Shown: positions 14,267 through 23,273 of the stretch, one piece after another
Layout of the letters: every line of letters starts with the position of its first letter
Numbering within the stretch: the first letter of the stretch is position 1
Assembly: GCF_003290185.1 (NCBI RefSeq)
Contig: NZ_QNFY01000004.1
Span: forward strand, 1-64,000
DNA from: Chryseobacterium lathyri
GTDB taxonomy: Bacteria > Bacteroidota > Bacteroidia > Flavobacteriales > Weeksellaceae
Length of the DNA: 64,000 bases
Reading direction: 5' to 3'
The notes under the pieces: model-generated
Seen by the model: the letters and a program-made list of their open reading frames with translations, nothing else
Databases searched by the model: none
What the model was told of the DNA's origin: nothing
Program-made: the position numbers and the translations under genes

Positions 14267-15898
14267 ATGATGCTACTTTTATTTTCTTCGGTTCTCATTC
14301 TTTCAGTACTCGCAGGCTGGGGGAAAGTCATGGAAAACTTCTTTGGCTCTCTAACCGGAGGTATTTCAGGTAGCATTTCAACCGGAATATTAGGACTCAG
14401 CCTTATATGGACTGTTCTTGCATTTTTTATTCCTATTAATATATATGTAGAAATTCCTTTTATACTTGCTGGAATTTTCTTCTTTTTCAAAAAGAAATTG
14501 CACTTAGAATTTCATCATTTTTCCAAGAAAGACATCTTTTTAATCGGCGGTATTTCACTGATCATTTTATACAGCAGTTCTTTTTATCCTTATATATTGG
14601 ATCATTTCGGGTATTATGTTCCAACCATCAAATGGCTTACGGAATATGGTCTCGTAAAAGGTATTTCCAATCTGGATTTTACATTAGGGCAAATGTCCGT
14701 ATGGCATATTTTTCAGGCAGGGTTCTCCGGATTTTCAGATCCTTTTCTAAGAATTAATGCCATTCTTCTGATCACTTATACTTTTTATATTTTTGAGAAG
14801 AAGATTTGGGTCCAGCTGTGTTTTATCCCTATACTCTTACTCTTCTCACAGTCACCAAGCCCTGATCTTCCTGTTATTACTTTATCATTGATTATTTTAA
14901 ACGAAATCATGACAGGAAACAAAAATATCAGTCTTCTTTTTGCTTATGCTGTTTTTGTTTTTTCGATAAAACCTACCATGATATGGCTCCCATTACTGGT
15001 ATTCCTTTGTTCTGTATTCATTTTTAAACCCAATTATAAAAACTGGATCTTAGGAACCGGGATTCTTATTTTGTTCTTTATCAAAAATATATGGACCTTC
15101 GGATATCCTGTATTTCCTGTTGCCATAGGTGATTTTGGATTCACCTGGAAACCCAATCCGGAAGTCTTAAAAATTTCATCACAATATGCTCTTCAGAAGA
15201 CATACGATATGCAGTACAGCTACGAAGAAATTCAAAAATTCTCTTTTTATGATGCAGTCAGAAACTGGTTTACCTTGGAAGGAATTAAATCAAAAATCAA
15301 CCTGATCTTCATTTTAAGCCTAGCCGTTTTCTCTGTTTTTGCCTTCATTAAAAAGAAAAAAATCATTAGCCTTGTCTGCATTTCCTTATTGATAAAAAGT
15401 ATACTGGTATTAGCTTTTTCTGCACAATACCGTTTTTTTCTTGATGTATTTTTCGTGATCGCTTTTATCCTGTTTATTCATTTCAGTAAAAAAAAATCAC
15501 TTGCTTTTTTCTTCGCCTCAAGTGTATTGGTGATCGGGACTTTAAGTTTCCCCAATTTCATCCGTCAGTATATTCCGAGTTTCAGGCCGGGAAATTTTAT
15601 GGCCGGATTGAAAAAAGAACAACTGTATGAGCCTTCAACTTATCATTATAATAAGTTTGAAACTTTCAAAACGGGAAATTTAAAATTCAATGTATCAAAG
15701 GATTACCCTTTTAATTTTGACACCTCCCTTCCTGCAATTTCAGCAAGTTATATTTTTGATGATGCAAAAGCAGGAATCTTCCCTCAATATATTGATGAAA
15801 AAAATATCAAAAAAGGATTCATCTGGAAAAAACTTACACCGGACGAAAAAAAGGAAGTACAGAACATTATCCATATTATCAAAAACACTAATAAATAG
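14267..15898 (+). CDS. Polytopic inner-membrane protein, possibly glycan-related
   Basis: 543 aa with roughly twelve hydrophobic segments. A longer loop near residues 110-160 reads YYVPTIKWLTEYGLVKGISN and GQMSVWHIFQAGF. The extramembrane C-terminal ~100 residues are periplasmic or cytosolic. The pattern of a Tyr/His/Trp-rich first loop between membrane helices is seen in GT-C-type and LIC_10190-like proteins, which suggests lipid-linked sugar handling; I am not sure. A TTG at 14240 is in frame but lies inside the terminator hairpin, so I used the ATG at 14267. It is followed after 50 bp by aroC. Confidence 0.7.
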   Translation: MMLLLFSSVLILSVLAGWGKVMENFFGSLTGGISGSISTGILGLSLIWTVLAFFIPINIYVEIPFILAGIFFFFKKKLHLEFHHFSKKDIFLIGGISLIILYSSSFYPYILDHFGYYVPTIKWLTEYGLVKGISNLDFTLGQMSVWHIFQAGFSGFSDPFLRINAILLITYTFYIFEKKIWVQLCFIPILLLFSQSPSPDLPVITLSLIILNEIMTGNKNISLLFAYAVFVFSIKPTMIWLPLLVFLCSVFIFKPNYKNWILGTGILILFFIKNIWTFGYPVFPVAIGDFGFTWKPNPEVLKISSQYALQKTYDMQYSYEEIQKFSFYDAVRNWFTLEGIKSKINLIFILSLAVFSVFAFIKKKKIISLVCISLLIKSILVLAFSAQYRFFLDVFFVIAFILFIHFSKKKSLAFFFASSVLVIGTLSFPNFIRQYIPSFRPGNFMAGLKKEQLYEPSTYHYNKFETFKTGNLKFNVSKDYPFNFDTSLPAISASYIFDDAKAGIFPQYIDEKNIKKGFIWKKLTPDEKKEVQNIIHIIKNTNK

Positions 15899-15936
15899 AA
15901 CAAATCCAGAAACTTTATTATCTGAAGAAAAATAGG

Positions 15937-15944
15937 TAATTTTG
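15937..15944 (+). promoter_or_regulatory. -7 box very close to the aroC start
   Basis: TAATTTTG fits the Bacteroidota -7 consensus TAnnTTTG and ends four bases before the aroC ATG. Transcription would start at or about the ATG, giving a leaderless mRNA. Confidence 0.4.
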
Positions 15945-15948
15945 TAAC

Positions 15949-17019
15949 ATGTTCAATACATTAGGTAATCTTCTCAGTCTTACAACATTTGGAGAAAGTC
16001 ACGGTGTGGCTTACGGCGGTATCATTAATAATTTTCCTGCAGGTTTAACGGTAGATTTCGATAAAATTCAATATGAATTGGATCGTAGAAAGCCGGGCCA
16101 GTCTGCGATTGTTACTCAAAGAAAAGAAAGTGATACGGTAAAGTTTCTTTCAGGGATCTTTGAAGGAAAAACGACAGGTACCCCAATCGGTTTTATTATA
16201 GAAAATGAAAATCAGAAGTCTAAGGACTATGATCATATCGCAGATTCATACCGCCCGAGTCATGCAGATTTTACGTATGACCAGAAATTTGGTATCAGAG
16301 ACTATCGCGGCGGCGGAAAATCTTCAGCAAGAGAAACGATCAATTGGGTTGTTGCAGGAGCATTGGCTAAACAGCTTTTATCCGGTATCGAGATCAATGC
16401 TTATGTTTCTTCCGTAGGCGATATTTTCTGTGAAAAACCATATCAGGCTTTAGACTTTTCAAAAACGGAAAGTAATGATGTGCGCTGTCCGGATGCTGAA
16501 ACTGCAGAAAGAATGATCGAAAGAATTAAAGAGATCAAGAAAGAAGGCAATACCATCGGCGGAACAGTGACTTGCGTAATCAAAAACGTTCCTGTAGGAA
16601 TTGGAGAGCCTATATTTTCCAAGCTTCAGGCCGAGTTGGGCAAAGCTATGCTGAATATCAATGCCTGCAAAGGATTCGAATACGGAAGCGGCTTCTGCGG
16701 TGCTAAAATGACAGGAAAAGAGCATAATGATGCTTTCAATACAGATTTCACCACAAAATCTAATCTTTCAGGAGGAATCCAGGGAGGAATTTCCAACGGA
16801 ATGGATATTTATTTCCGTGCTGCGTTTAAACCAGTCGCTACTATTTTAAGACCTCAGGATAGTGTCGACAAATACGGAAACCCTGTCATTGTAGAAGGAA
16901 AAGGACGTCATGACCCATGTGTAGTGCCAAGAGCCGTTCCTGTTGTGGAAAGCTTAGCGGCATTTGTACTGGCCGACCTGTTTTTGATCAATAAAACAAG
17001 AAACATCAATAATTTTTAA
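15949..17019 (+). CDS. aroC: Chorismate synthase
   Basis: 356 aa, full length. It converts 5-enolpyruvylshikimate-3-phosphate to chorismate using reduced FMN, the last step of the shikimate pathway. Visible signatures are GESHG (15-19), [20 protein letters not shown] (the FMN/substrate loop) and the C-terminal [18 protein letters not shown]. It is followed at 15 bp by a thioredoxin-fold gene and then by a TlpA-like gene; these may be cotranscribed but are not pathway partners. Confidence 0.97.
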   Translation: MFNTLGNLLSLTTFGESHGVAYGGIINNFPAGLTVDFDKIQYELDRRKPGQSAIVTQRKESDTVKFLSGIFEGKTTGTPIGFIIENENQKSKDYDHIADSYRPSHADFTYDQKFGIRDYRGGGKSSARETINWVVAGALAKQLLSGIEINAYVSSVGDIFCEKPYQALDFSKTESNDVRCPDAETAERMIERIKEIKKEGNTIGGTVTCVIKNVPVGIGEPIFSKLQAELGKAMLNINACKGFEYGSGFCGAKMTGKEHNDAFNTDFTTKSNLSGGIQGGISNGMDIYFRAAFKPVATILRPQDSVDKYGNPVIVEGKGRHDPCVVPRAVPVVESLAAFVLADLFLINKTRNINNF

Positions 17020-17034
17020 TATAAATATTGGGTA

Positions 17035-17598
17035 ATGAAAAATTACTGGGATCAGGGAATTTCTTTTGAAGAATATATCCGCATCGGAAGAGAAAGATTA
17101 GAAAATCCTTCCAACCAACAGGAAATAGAATATAAACAATACTATGAACTCGGGCTTCAGAGAATGGACAGAACGCTGAAAAAGTATGTTCCGGATGAAG
17201 AACAGGTAAAAGAATTGGCTTCTAAGAATTTTGACGGAAAAATACTGATCATTTCAGAAGCATGGTGCGGCGATGCCAGCGCTACGGTTCCTGCTCTTGT
17301 TACTTTTTTCGAAGGGCATAACGATGTGAGAATCTTCCTTAGAGACAGTGACAAAAGTCTGATCAACCAATACCTGACCAACGGTACAGAATCTATCCCT
17401 AAAGTGCTCATTCTGGATAAAGATTTCAATGTAAAGAATTCGTGGGGACCGCGTCCGAAATACGGATACGAATTATTAATGAAACATAAAGCAGATCCGG
17501 AAGCTTACCCAAAAGATAGCTTTTATAACGACCTGCAGCTGTATTATGCTAAAAACAGAGGCAAGGATGCCGTTCAGGAGATTTTAGAATTACTATAA
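17035..17598 (+). CDS. Thioredoxin-fold protein with a single-Cys active site
   Basis: 187 aa, no signal peptide, so cytoplasmic. The thioredoxin-like domain covers about residues 50-160. The active-site loop reads EAWCGDAS, keeping the first Cys but replacing the second with Ala (Trp-Cys-Gly-Asp-Ala). The cis-Pro motif is SIPKVLILD. This matches the thioredoxin_9 type. With one Cys it cannot act as a classical dithiol reductase and may bind or glutathionylate a partner. It follows aroC by 15 bp. Confidence 0.85.
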   Translation: MKNYWDQGISFEEYIRIGRERLENPSNQQEIEYKQYYELGLQRMDRTLKKYVPDEEQVKELASKNFDGKILIISEAWCGDASATVPALVTFFEGHNDVRIFLRDSDKSLINQYLTNGTESIPKVLILDKDFNVKNSWGPRPKYGYELLMKHKADPEAYPKDSFYNDLQLYYAKNRGKDAVQEILELL

Positions 17599-17645
17599 TA
17601 TCAATTGAATTCCATAAGGCGAAAATTAACAGTAAATATTAACGC

Positions 17646-18185
17646 ATGAAAAAGAATATCATATATCTTGTCCTTATCATCATTATCGGTGTCGTCGCTT
17701 TTGTCCCGGGAGTAAAAGAATACCTGAGAGATCAGTTCTTCCCGATCGCGACCATCGAAAATGCCGTACATGTAAGCGAAGAAGATTATGACATTGAACT
17801 GAAAGGAATCAATGTACCGAGTACCAATCTTAAAACATTTAGGAACAAACCTGTTTTCCTTAATTTCTGGGGAACATGGTGCCCGCCATGCAGAAAAGAA
17901 TGGCCCAGCATTCAAAAATTATATAATTCCAGAAAGGGAAATGTAGACTTTATTCTTATTGCCATGAACGACAAGGAAGAGGATGTAAAAAAGTTTTTAA
18001 AAGAAAATAATTATTCCGTTCCTGTCTATATTGCACAAAGCCCTATTTCTGAAAAAATTCTTCCCAAAGTATTCCCTACTACTTTTCTTATTGATAAGCA
18101 CGGAAGAATCATCATTAAAGAAGATGCCTCCAGAGATTGGAACACAGAAACTGTACATCAGTTCATTGACAATATCATCAAGTAA
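17646..18185 (+). CDS. TlpA-family periplasmic thiol-disulfide protein
   Basis: 179 aa. An N-terminal membrane anchor (residues ~5-22, IIYLVLIIIIGVVAFVPG) is followed by a thioredoxin domain with WGTWCPPCRKEW (both Cys present) and FPTTFLIDKHGRI (cis-Pro). It reduces or isomerises disulfides on exported or cytochrome-assembly substrates; the exact partner is unknown. It lies 47 bp after the single-Cys thioredoxin-like gene. Confidence 0.88.
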   Translation: MKKNIIYLVLIIIIGVVAFVPGVKEYLRDQFFPIATIENAVHVSEEDYDIELKGINVPSTNLKTFRNKPVFLNFWGTWCPPCRKEWPSIQKLYNSRKGNVDFILIAMNDKEEDVKKFLKENNYSVPVYIAQSPISEKILPKVFPTTFLIDKHGRIIIKEDASRDWNTETVHQFIDNIIK

Positions 18186-18211
18186 TTATTTTAACTAAAT
18201 TTTATAATTTA

Positions 18212-18227
18212 TTGGTATAGAATTTGC
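18212..18227 (+). promoter_or_regulatory. Sigma-54-like promoter
   Basis: TTGGTAT, five bases, TTGC: GG at 18214-18215 and GC at 18226-18227 are exactly ten bases apart. This is the best -24/-12 match in the window. The YkvA-like start is 43 bp downstream. Confidence 0.5.
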
Positions 18228-18269
18228 GAAATTTACTACGTTGAAAAATTTATTAAAACTAAACACAAA

Positions 18270-18611
18270 ATGAAATATTCAAAATTGAATCTTGCAAAAG
18301 AAGCGATCAGCCATAAAGGCTTCGTTAAAAAAATTCCTGACATCTTCAGAATGGTCAAGTTATGGAGAAAAGGAGAATACCCGATGAGATCTATCGATAT
18401 CATCCTTCCTCTTCTGGGACTTTTATACGTAATTTCTCCTATTGACATACTTCCTGAATTTGCCGTTCCTGTTTTAGGGGTTATGGATGACCTGGCAGTA
18501 TTGTCACTGACAATCCCAAAGCTTATCAAAGAAGTGGATAAATTTTTACTGTGGGAAGCAGAACAAAGGCTGAACGGCACTAAAATTATCGATGCAGAAA
18601 TTGTAAAATAA
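18270..18611 (+). CDS. YkvA-like (DUF1232) membrane protein
   Basis: 113 aa. The DUF1232 signature PLLGLLYVISPIDILPE covers residues ~50-68 and is followed by a second hydrophobic stretch (LGVMDDLAVLSLTIPKLI). Family members are small inner-membrane proteins of unknown function. It stands alone between a sigma-54-like promoter and a terminator. Confidence 0.88.
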   Translation: MKYSKLNLAKEAISHKGFVKKIPDIFRMVKLWRKGEYPMRSIDIILPLLGLLYVISPIDILPEFAVPVLGVMDDLAVLSLTIPKLIKEVDKFLLWEAEQRLNGTKIIDAEIVK

Positions 18612-18630
18612 TAATTACAGAAATATTTTT

Positions 18631-18665
18631 AAACCATCCTGAAACATTTCAGGATGGTTTTTTAT
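18631..18665 (+). terminator. Terminator of the YkvA-like gene
   Basis: A perfect 14-bp stem, AAACCATCCTGAAA (18631-18644) with TTTCAGGATGGTTT (18647-18660), ending in a T run. Confidence 0.9.
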
Positions 18666-18707
18666 TGACAAATGGTTGATAAATTTTTAAGCCTTGTTTC
18701 AAATCAT

Positions 18708-18715
18708 TAAATTTG
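18708..18715 (+). promoter_or_regulatory. -7 box of the UMP synthase gene
   Basis: TAAATTTG, 19 bp ahead of the ATG, fits TAnnTTTG. No TTG -33 box at good spacing is seen. Confidence 0.4.
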
Positions 18716-18734
18716 CAATATCTAATAAAAAATA

Positions 18735-20114
18735 ATGGAAAGTAAAAAAGAATTTTTCTTAGAGTGCTACAAGCTGGGCATCATCAAATTCGGAAGGTTT
18801 ACCTTAAAAAGCGGTATCGAAAGTCCGTTCTATGTGGACCTGAGACCTTTGGCTTCAGATCCTAAAATCCTAAAGAATCTGGCTAATTATTTGTTGGAAA
18901 TGCTTCCACTAGATAATTTTGATTTAATCTGCGGAGTACCTTATGCAGCCCTTCCGATGGCTACTGCGATGTCTTTGGAAAGCTATATTCCATTAATTAT
19001 TAAAAGAAAAGAGGCCAAAAGCTACGGAACGAAAAAACTGATCGAAGGAATCTACCAGAAAGGGCAGAACTGTCTTTTGGTGGAAGATGTGATCACTTCC
19101 GGAAAATCTCTTGTAGAGACTATTGCAGAGGTAGAGCAGGAAGATCTTAAAGTAGCTGACATCGTTGTGGTTCTTGACAGAGAGCAGGGTGGAAAACAGT
19201 TGTTGGAAAGTAAAGGATACAGAGTTCATACCCTTTTCAATATTTCAGAAGTTTGTTCTATTCTTCAGGAAAATGGAGAACTTTCTGATGAAGAAGTAAA
19301 AAGAATCCAGGATTTCCTTCAGGGAAACCATATTCAGTTTGAAGAAAAGACGAGAAGTTCTTACGAACAGAAGTTAGAGCATGCACAACATTCGGTTTCT
19401 AAAAAACTGTTGGAAACCGCTTTGGCAAAAAAATCAAATCTTATTGCCTCTGCAGATGTTACCACAACCCAGGAGCTGCTTGATCTTGCTGAAAAAGTAG
19501 GCCCTCATGTTATTGCATTAAAAACACATATCGATATCATTTCAGATTTTGAATACGAAAAAACAATTGTTCCTTTAAAAGCATTAGCTGAAAAACACCA
19601 GTTTTTATTAATGGAGGACAGAAAGTTTGCAGATATCGGTAATACGCAGGAACTCCAATTCACCAGCGGCGTATTTAAAATTACAGACTGGGCAGATTTC
19701 GTTACTTCACAGGTGATCGGAGGATTTGAATCTCTGGACTGCTTCAAAAATGTAGGCGTTGTCGCAATCGTAGGAATGTCTTCCAAGGGAGCTCTCACTA
19801 CGGCAAGCTATCGTGAAGAGGCTCTGAAAGTGGCACTGTCACATCCAAATGTGATCGGAGGAGTATCACAAAATCAGATTCCTGAAGAGCTGTTACTTTT
19901 TACTCCGGGTGTTAATCTTGCAGATTCAGGGGACGGAAAAGGACAACAGTACAATACTCCTGAACATGTTTTCAAAATGCTTCACTCCGACTTCATCATC
20001 GTAGGAAGAGGAATTTATAAGGCTGAAGATCCTGAAACCGCTGCCATTACTTATAAAAATGAGGGCTGGAATGCGTATGTTAATTCTTTGCAAAAAAACG
20101 TTTTTCAGGGCTAA
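18735..20114 (+). CDS. pyrEF: Bifunctional UMP synthase: orotate phosphoribosyltransferase + OMP decarboxylase
   Basis: 459 aa catalysing the last two steps of UMP synthesis. Residues 1-~195 are the orotate phosphoribosyltransferase (PRPP-binding LLVEDVITSGKSL). Residues ~215-459 are the OMP decarboxylase, with catalytic MEDRKFADIGNT, VGMSSKG and FTPGVNLADSGDGKGQQY, ending IIVGRGIYKAEDPE. The DRKFADIG and GQQY versions are those of eukaryotic URA3/UMPS; typical bacterial PyrF has DxKxxDIP. The fusion order is also that of eukaryotic UMP synthase. It is a single-gene unit with a -7 box and follows a terminator. Confidence 0.95.
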   Translation: MESKKEFFLECYKLGIIKFGRFTLKSGIESPFYVDLRPLASDPKILKNLANYLLEMLPLDNFDLICGVPYAALPMATAMSLESYIPLIIKRKEAKSYGTKKLIEGIYQKGQNCLLVEDVITSGKSLVETIAEVEQEDLKVADIVVVLDREQGGKQLLESKGYRVHTLFNISEVCSILQENGELSDEEVKRIQDFLQGNHIQFEEKTRSSYEQKLEHAQHSVSKKLLETALAKKSNLIASADVTTTQELLDLAEKVGPHVIALKTHIDIISDFEYEKTIVPLKALAEKHQFLLMEDRKFADIGNTQELQFTSGVFKITDWADFVTSQVIGGFESLDCFKNVGVVAIVGMSSKGALTTASYREEALKVALSHPNVIGGVSQNQIPEELLLFTPGVNLADSGDGKGQQYNTPEHVFKMLHSDFIIVGRGIYKAEDPETAAITYKNEGWNAYVNSLQKNVFQG

Positions 20115-20143
20115 AATCCTGCTGGATATATTCAAAATAAGTT

Positions 20144-20151
20144 TATATTTG
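20144..20151 (+). promoter_or_regulatory. -7 box of the 939-aa gene
   Basis: TATATTTG, 17 bp ahead of the TTG start codon at 20169. It fits TAnnTTTG. Confidence 0.4.
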
Positions 20152-20168
20152 GGCTTTATCACAGGATT

Positions 20169-22988
20169 TTGAAAAAGATTACGACTTGCCTTGTTTTGTT
20201 TTGGGGAATTGTACAGGTTTCCGGGCAAAAAGACAGTATATACATTGAAGCTAAATTATCTACCGACAGAAAGACGCTGGAGGTTAACCAGGAAATTGTG
20301 TATTACAATCATTCCGACAAAGACCTGCAATCGGTAAAGCTTCTCAATTGGGTTGCTGCTTATAACAAAAAAGGAACATCACTGGTATACAGAAAGCTGG
20401 AAGACAGGAATAGTGATCTTCATTTTGCAAAAAATAATCAGCTGGGTACACTTCTGGATTTGCAAATTAAAAATTCTGCACAGCCTGTTTCAGTGAATTC
20501 CACATCGGATGAGAATCTTTTTCTTCCCCTGAAAGAGGCTTTAAAGCCTGGCGAAAGTGTCAAATTACAGCTTCAGTATAAAATGCACCTTCCCGATAAG
20601 AAATTTACGGGTTATGGTACTTCAGATAAAATCACTGCATTAAAATATTTCTTTATTGTTCCGGATCATTTTGATCCGGACAATATTTCCAAAAGAAACT
20701 ATCATGATATTGAGGAATCGGTAAGCTTCAATACTTTCTGGACCGTCAATTTTGACCTTCCTCCTAACAGTTTTATAGAAAGTAATCTGCTACAGATCCA
20801 GATGAATGCATTTAAAGGTTACCTTGATTCTGATCCTGAATTTGTAATCTCGCAGAACGGGCTACCTTCTATAAAAGTAAATGTGGATGGAGCCGATACC
20901 GAGATCAAGTTCGGTTATAATCTAAAACCGGAAGAAAAACAAAATCTTGAATTTTACCTGCCTCTGCATTTGAAGTTCATCAAAGAAAAAATAGGATTCC
21001 TTCCAAAAAACCTCTTTATTTCGGAAAAATTTAAATCTTCGGAAGATTTTTTCGGGAGTAATGATATCTCTTTCTGGAAATTCAGATTTCAGCTGTTCAC
21101 TGACTCCGAAAAAACAGATCTTGATTATTTTGGAATCATTGCAAAAAAAATACTTGACGAAAGCATTATTGCGGATAAACAGAAAGATCACTGGTTTAAA
21201 AACGGTTTGAAATCTTACCTGGAAATCCAGTATCTCCAAAAGTTCTATAAGGAAACCAAGCTATTGGGCACGCTTCCGGAAACCCGTATTTTTGGGGTAA
21301 AGCCATTAAAATTATTCCATGCATCCAAAGTAAAATTGATTGACCGTTACGGACTGGCCTATCAATACATCATGTCCCAGAACCTGGACCAGAAGATCAG
21401 CGAGAACTTTACGGTTTTGAGCAACTTTAATGACATGGCGGTCAGCAGTTTTGAAACGGGAAGCCTTTTTAATTATACCGCCGAGAAAATGGGGTATGAT
21501 CAGTTCAATAACATTCTTAAAGATTATATTTCCAAAAATACAGACAAGAAAATTGAACCGGAGGAATTTCTTAAAGAACTCGCTGAAAAAGACAAAACAT
21601 CAGGATATCTCACCAATTTTTTAAAACAAAAAAACAGGGCTAACTTCAGACTGAAAAATGTCAGAAAGCAGGATGATTCTTTGAATATCAAAATTGGTAA
21701 AAATATAGATTCTCCTATTCCTGTACGGCTTGAAACGCAGACCAGCGAAGGCGAGGTAAAATCTTATTGGGTAGAAACAAAGGAAAACGAAAGAATCACC
21801 AATTTTGCTCTTCCTGCTTCGGAAGATATCCACAAAGTGACTCTAAACTCGGATTATATTTTCCCCGAATCTAAATACCGGGATAATTTTTTATATGCAA
21901 AAGGTTTTTTTTCAAATGCAAAAAAAATAAAATTTAAACTTATCAAGGATATTCCAAATCCTGAATACAACGAAGTATACATCAGTCCAAGGGTACGTTT
22001 TAATAATACATATGATAAATTCCTTTTGGGTGTTAACTTAAAAAACCAATCTTTTTTCGACCAGAAGTTCTTGTACTCATTTACACCTACTTACAGTACC
22101 GGAACCGGAAAACTAACCGGATCAGGTGCTATCTCCTACTCTTTCCTTCCGGCTGAAGGTGTTTTCAGAAGTATTACTTTTGGAGTATCAGGTTCTTATT
22201 TCCATTATGATTACGGACTGGCTTACAGGAAAGGTTCCATATTTTCCAATTTCAACTTCAGGAAAAATCCAAGAAGTACGGTAAGCAGAAGCTTAGGGTT
22301 TTCTTACAATTATTTAGAAAGGGATCTCAGTCCTAAAATGATCGCTAACAAAGATTATGACAAATATAATCTCTGGAGCGCAGGCTATGGGTATAGCGAC
22401 AGCCAGATGATCCATGAAAAAAGCTTAAGCTTAAGCACTCAGGGTATGGAAGATTTCAATAAAATAACTGCTGAAGGCTTTTACAGATGGGAATTTGCTC
22501 CAAAGCAAAAGTTAAGCGTTAGATTATTTGCCGGTTATTTTATAAGAAACGAGACCCGGAATAATACGTTCAACTATGGAATCTCAAGGGTATCCAATTA
22601 TTCTTTCTCTTACAATCTGTTGGGGGAAAGTGCTAACAGTGGTCTTCTGTCACAGCAGTTTATCCTGGCTGACGGAGGTTTTAAATCCTTCATCCCGGGA
22701 TCTGTCAATCAGTGGATTACTTCTTTTAACGTAGATTCCAGTGTTTGGAAGATATTTCATGTGTATGCAGACGCAGGGATCTATAAAAATAAAAACCGCC
22801 CTGCAGAGTTTATCTGGGACAGTGGTATTAAAGTAAAGCTTATTCCTGATTTCCTTGAAATATATTTCCCGATCCAGTCCTCCTTAGGCTTTGAACCTTC
22901 TTTCAAGGATTACGCAAAACGCATCAGATATACTTTAGTACTTAATCTCGGTGCGGTTATCAATGCTGCGAGAAGGGGATGGTATTAA
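20169..22988 (+). CDS. Large exported protein: inactive M1-peptidase-like region plus C-terminal outer-membrane barrel
   Basis: 939 aa from a TTG start, with signal peptide ending in VSGQ (residues 1-20). Residues ~20-250 resemble the N-terminal beta domain of M1 aminopeptidases. Where M1 enzymes have HExxH and a WLNEG zinc ligand, this protein has DHWFKNGLKSYLEI and no HExxH, so zinc catalysis is lost. Residues ~600-939 alternate aromatic and polar residues (YNEVYISPRVRF; FQFYIRNET-type strands) and end in GW-Y, as outer-membrane barrels do. It may be a receptor or scaffold. It lies 55 bp after the UMP synthase gene. Confidence 0.7.
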   Translation: MKKITTCLVLFWGIVQVSGQKDSIYIEAKLSTDRKTLEVNQEIVYYNHSDKDLQSVKLLNWVAAYNKKGTSLVYRKLEDRNSDLHFAKNNQLGTLLDLQIKNSAQPVSVNSTSDENLFLPLKEALKPGESVKLQLQYKMHLPDKKFTGYGTSDKITALKYFFIVPDHFDPDNISKRNYHDIEESVSFNTFWTVNFDLPPNSFIESNLLQIQMNAFKGYLDSDPEFVISQNGLPSIKVNVDGADTEIKFGYNLKPEEKQNLEFYLPLHLKFIKEKIGFLPKNLFISEKFKSSEDFFGSNDISFWKFRFQLFTDSEKTDLDYFGIIAKKILDESIIADKQKDHWFKNGLKSYLEIQYLQKFYKETKLLGTLPETRIFGVKPLKLFHASKVKLIDRYGLAYQYIMSQNLDQKISENFTVLSNFNDMAVSSFETGSLFNYTAEKMGYDQFNNILKDYISKNTDKKIEPEEFLKELAEKDKTSGYLTNFLKQKNRANFRLKNVRKQDDSLNIKIGKNIDSPIPVRLETQTSEGEVKSYWVETKENERITNFALPASEDIHKVTLNSDYIFPESKYRDNFLYAKGFFSNAKKIKFKLIKDIPNPEYNEVYISPRVRFNNTYDKFLLGVNLKNQSFFDQKFLYSFTPTYSTGTGKLTGSGAISYSFLPAEGVFRSITFGVSGSYFHYDYGLAYRKGSIFSNFNFRKNPRSTVSRSLGFSYNYLERDLSPKMIANKDYDKYNLWSAGYGYSDSQMIHEKSLSLSTQGMEDFNKITAEGFYRWEFAPKQKLSVRLFAGYFIRNETRNNTFNYGISRVSNYSFSYNLLGESANSGLLSQQFILADGGFKSFIPGSVNQWITSFNVDSSVWKIFHVYADAGIYKNKNRPAEFIWDSGIKVKLIPDFLEIYFPIQSSLGFEPSFKDYAKRIRYTLVLNLGAVINAARRGWY

Positions 22989-23214
22989 AATAAAAAAGCA
23001 ACCGTAAAACAGCTGCTTCTTTTAACATGTTATATTGAAAACTAACTTTTGCTTTAAATTAAACTTCATTGAATACAAAGTATTTTTAAATGAATTCTTC
23101 TTTTTTCTATTTAGTACACATCAAATACAATACCACAAAAATTAAAATATTCAAAAAAATATACGATATCCATCTTTAAATATTAAAGAAAATTCCAGAT
23201 TGGATATGATTATA

Positions 23215-23251
23215 AAAAAGCTCCGGCCATTTCTGCGAAATGGCCGGAGCT
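23215..23251 (-). terminator. Strong terminator of the 23274-24041 gene
   Basis: A perfect 15-bp stem, AGCTCCGGCCATTTC (23219-23233) with GAAATGGCCGGAGCT (23237-23251), followed by six T on the minus strand. Confidence 0.9.
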
Positions 23252-23273
23252 CATATTAATAAAGAAACTAAAA

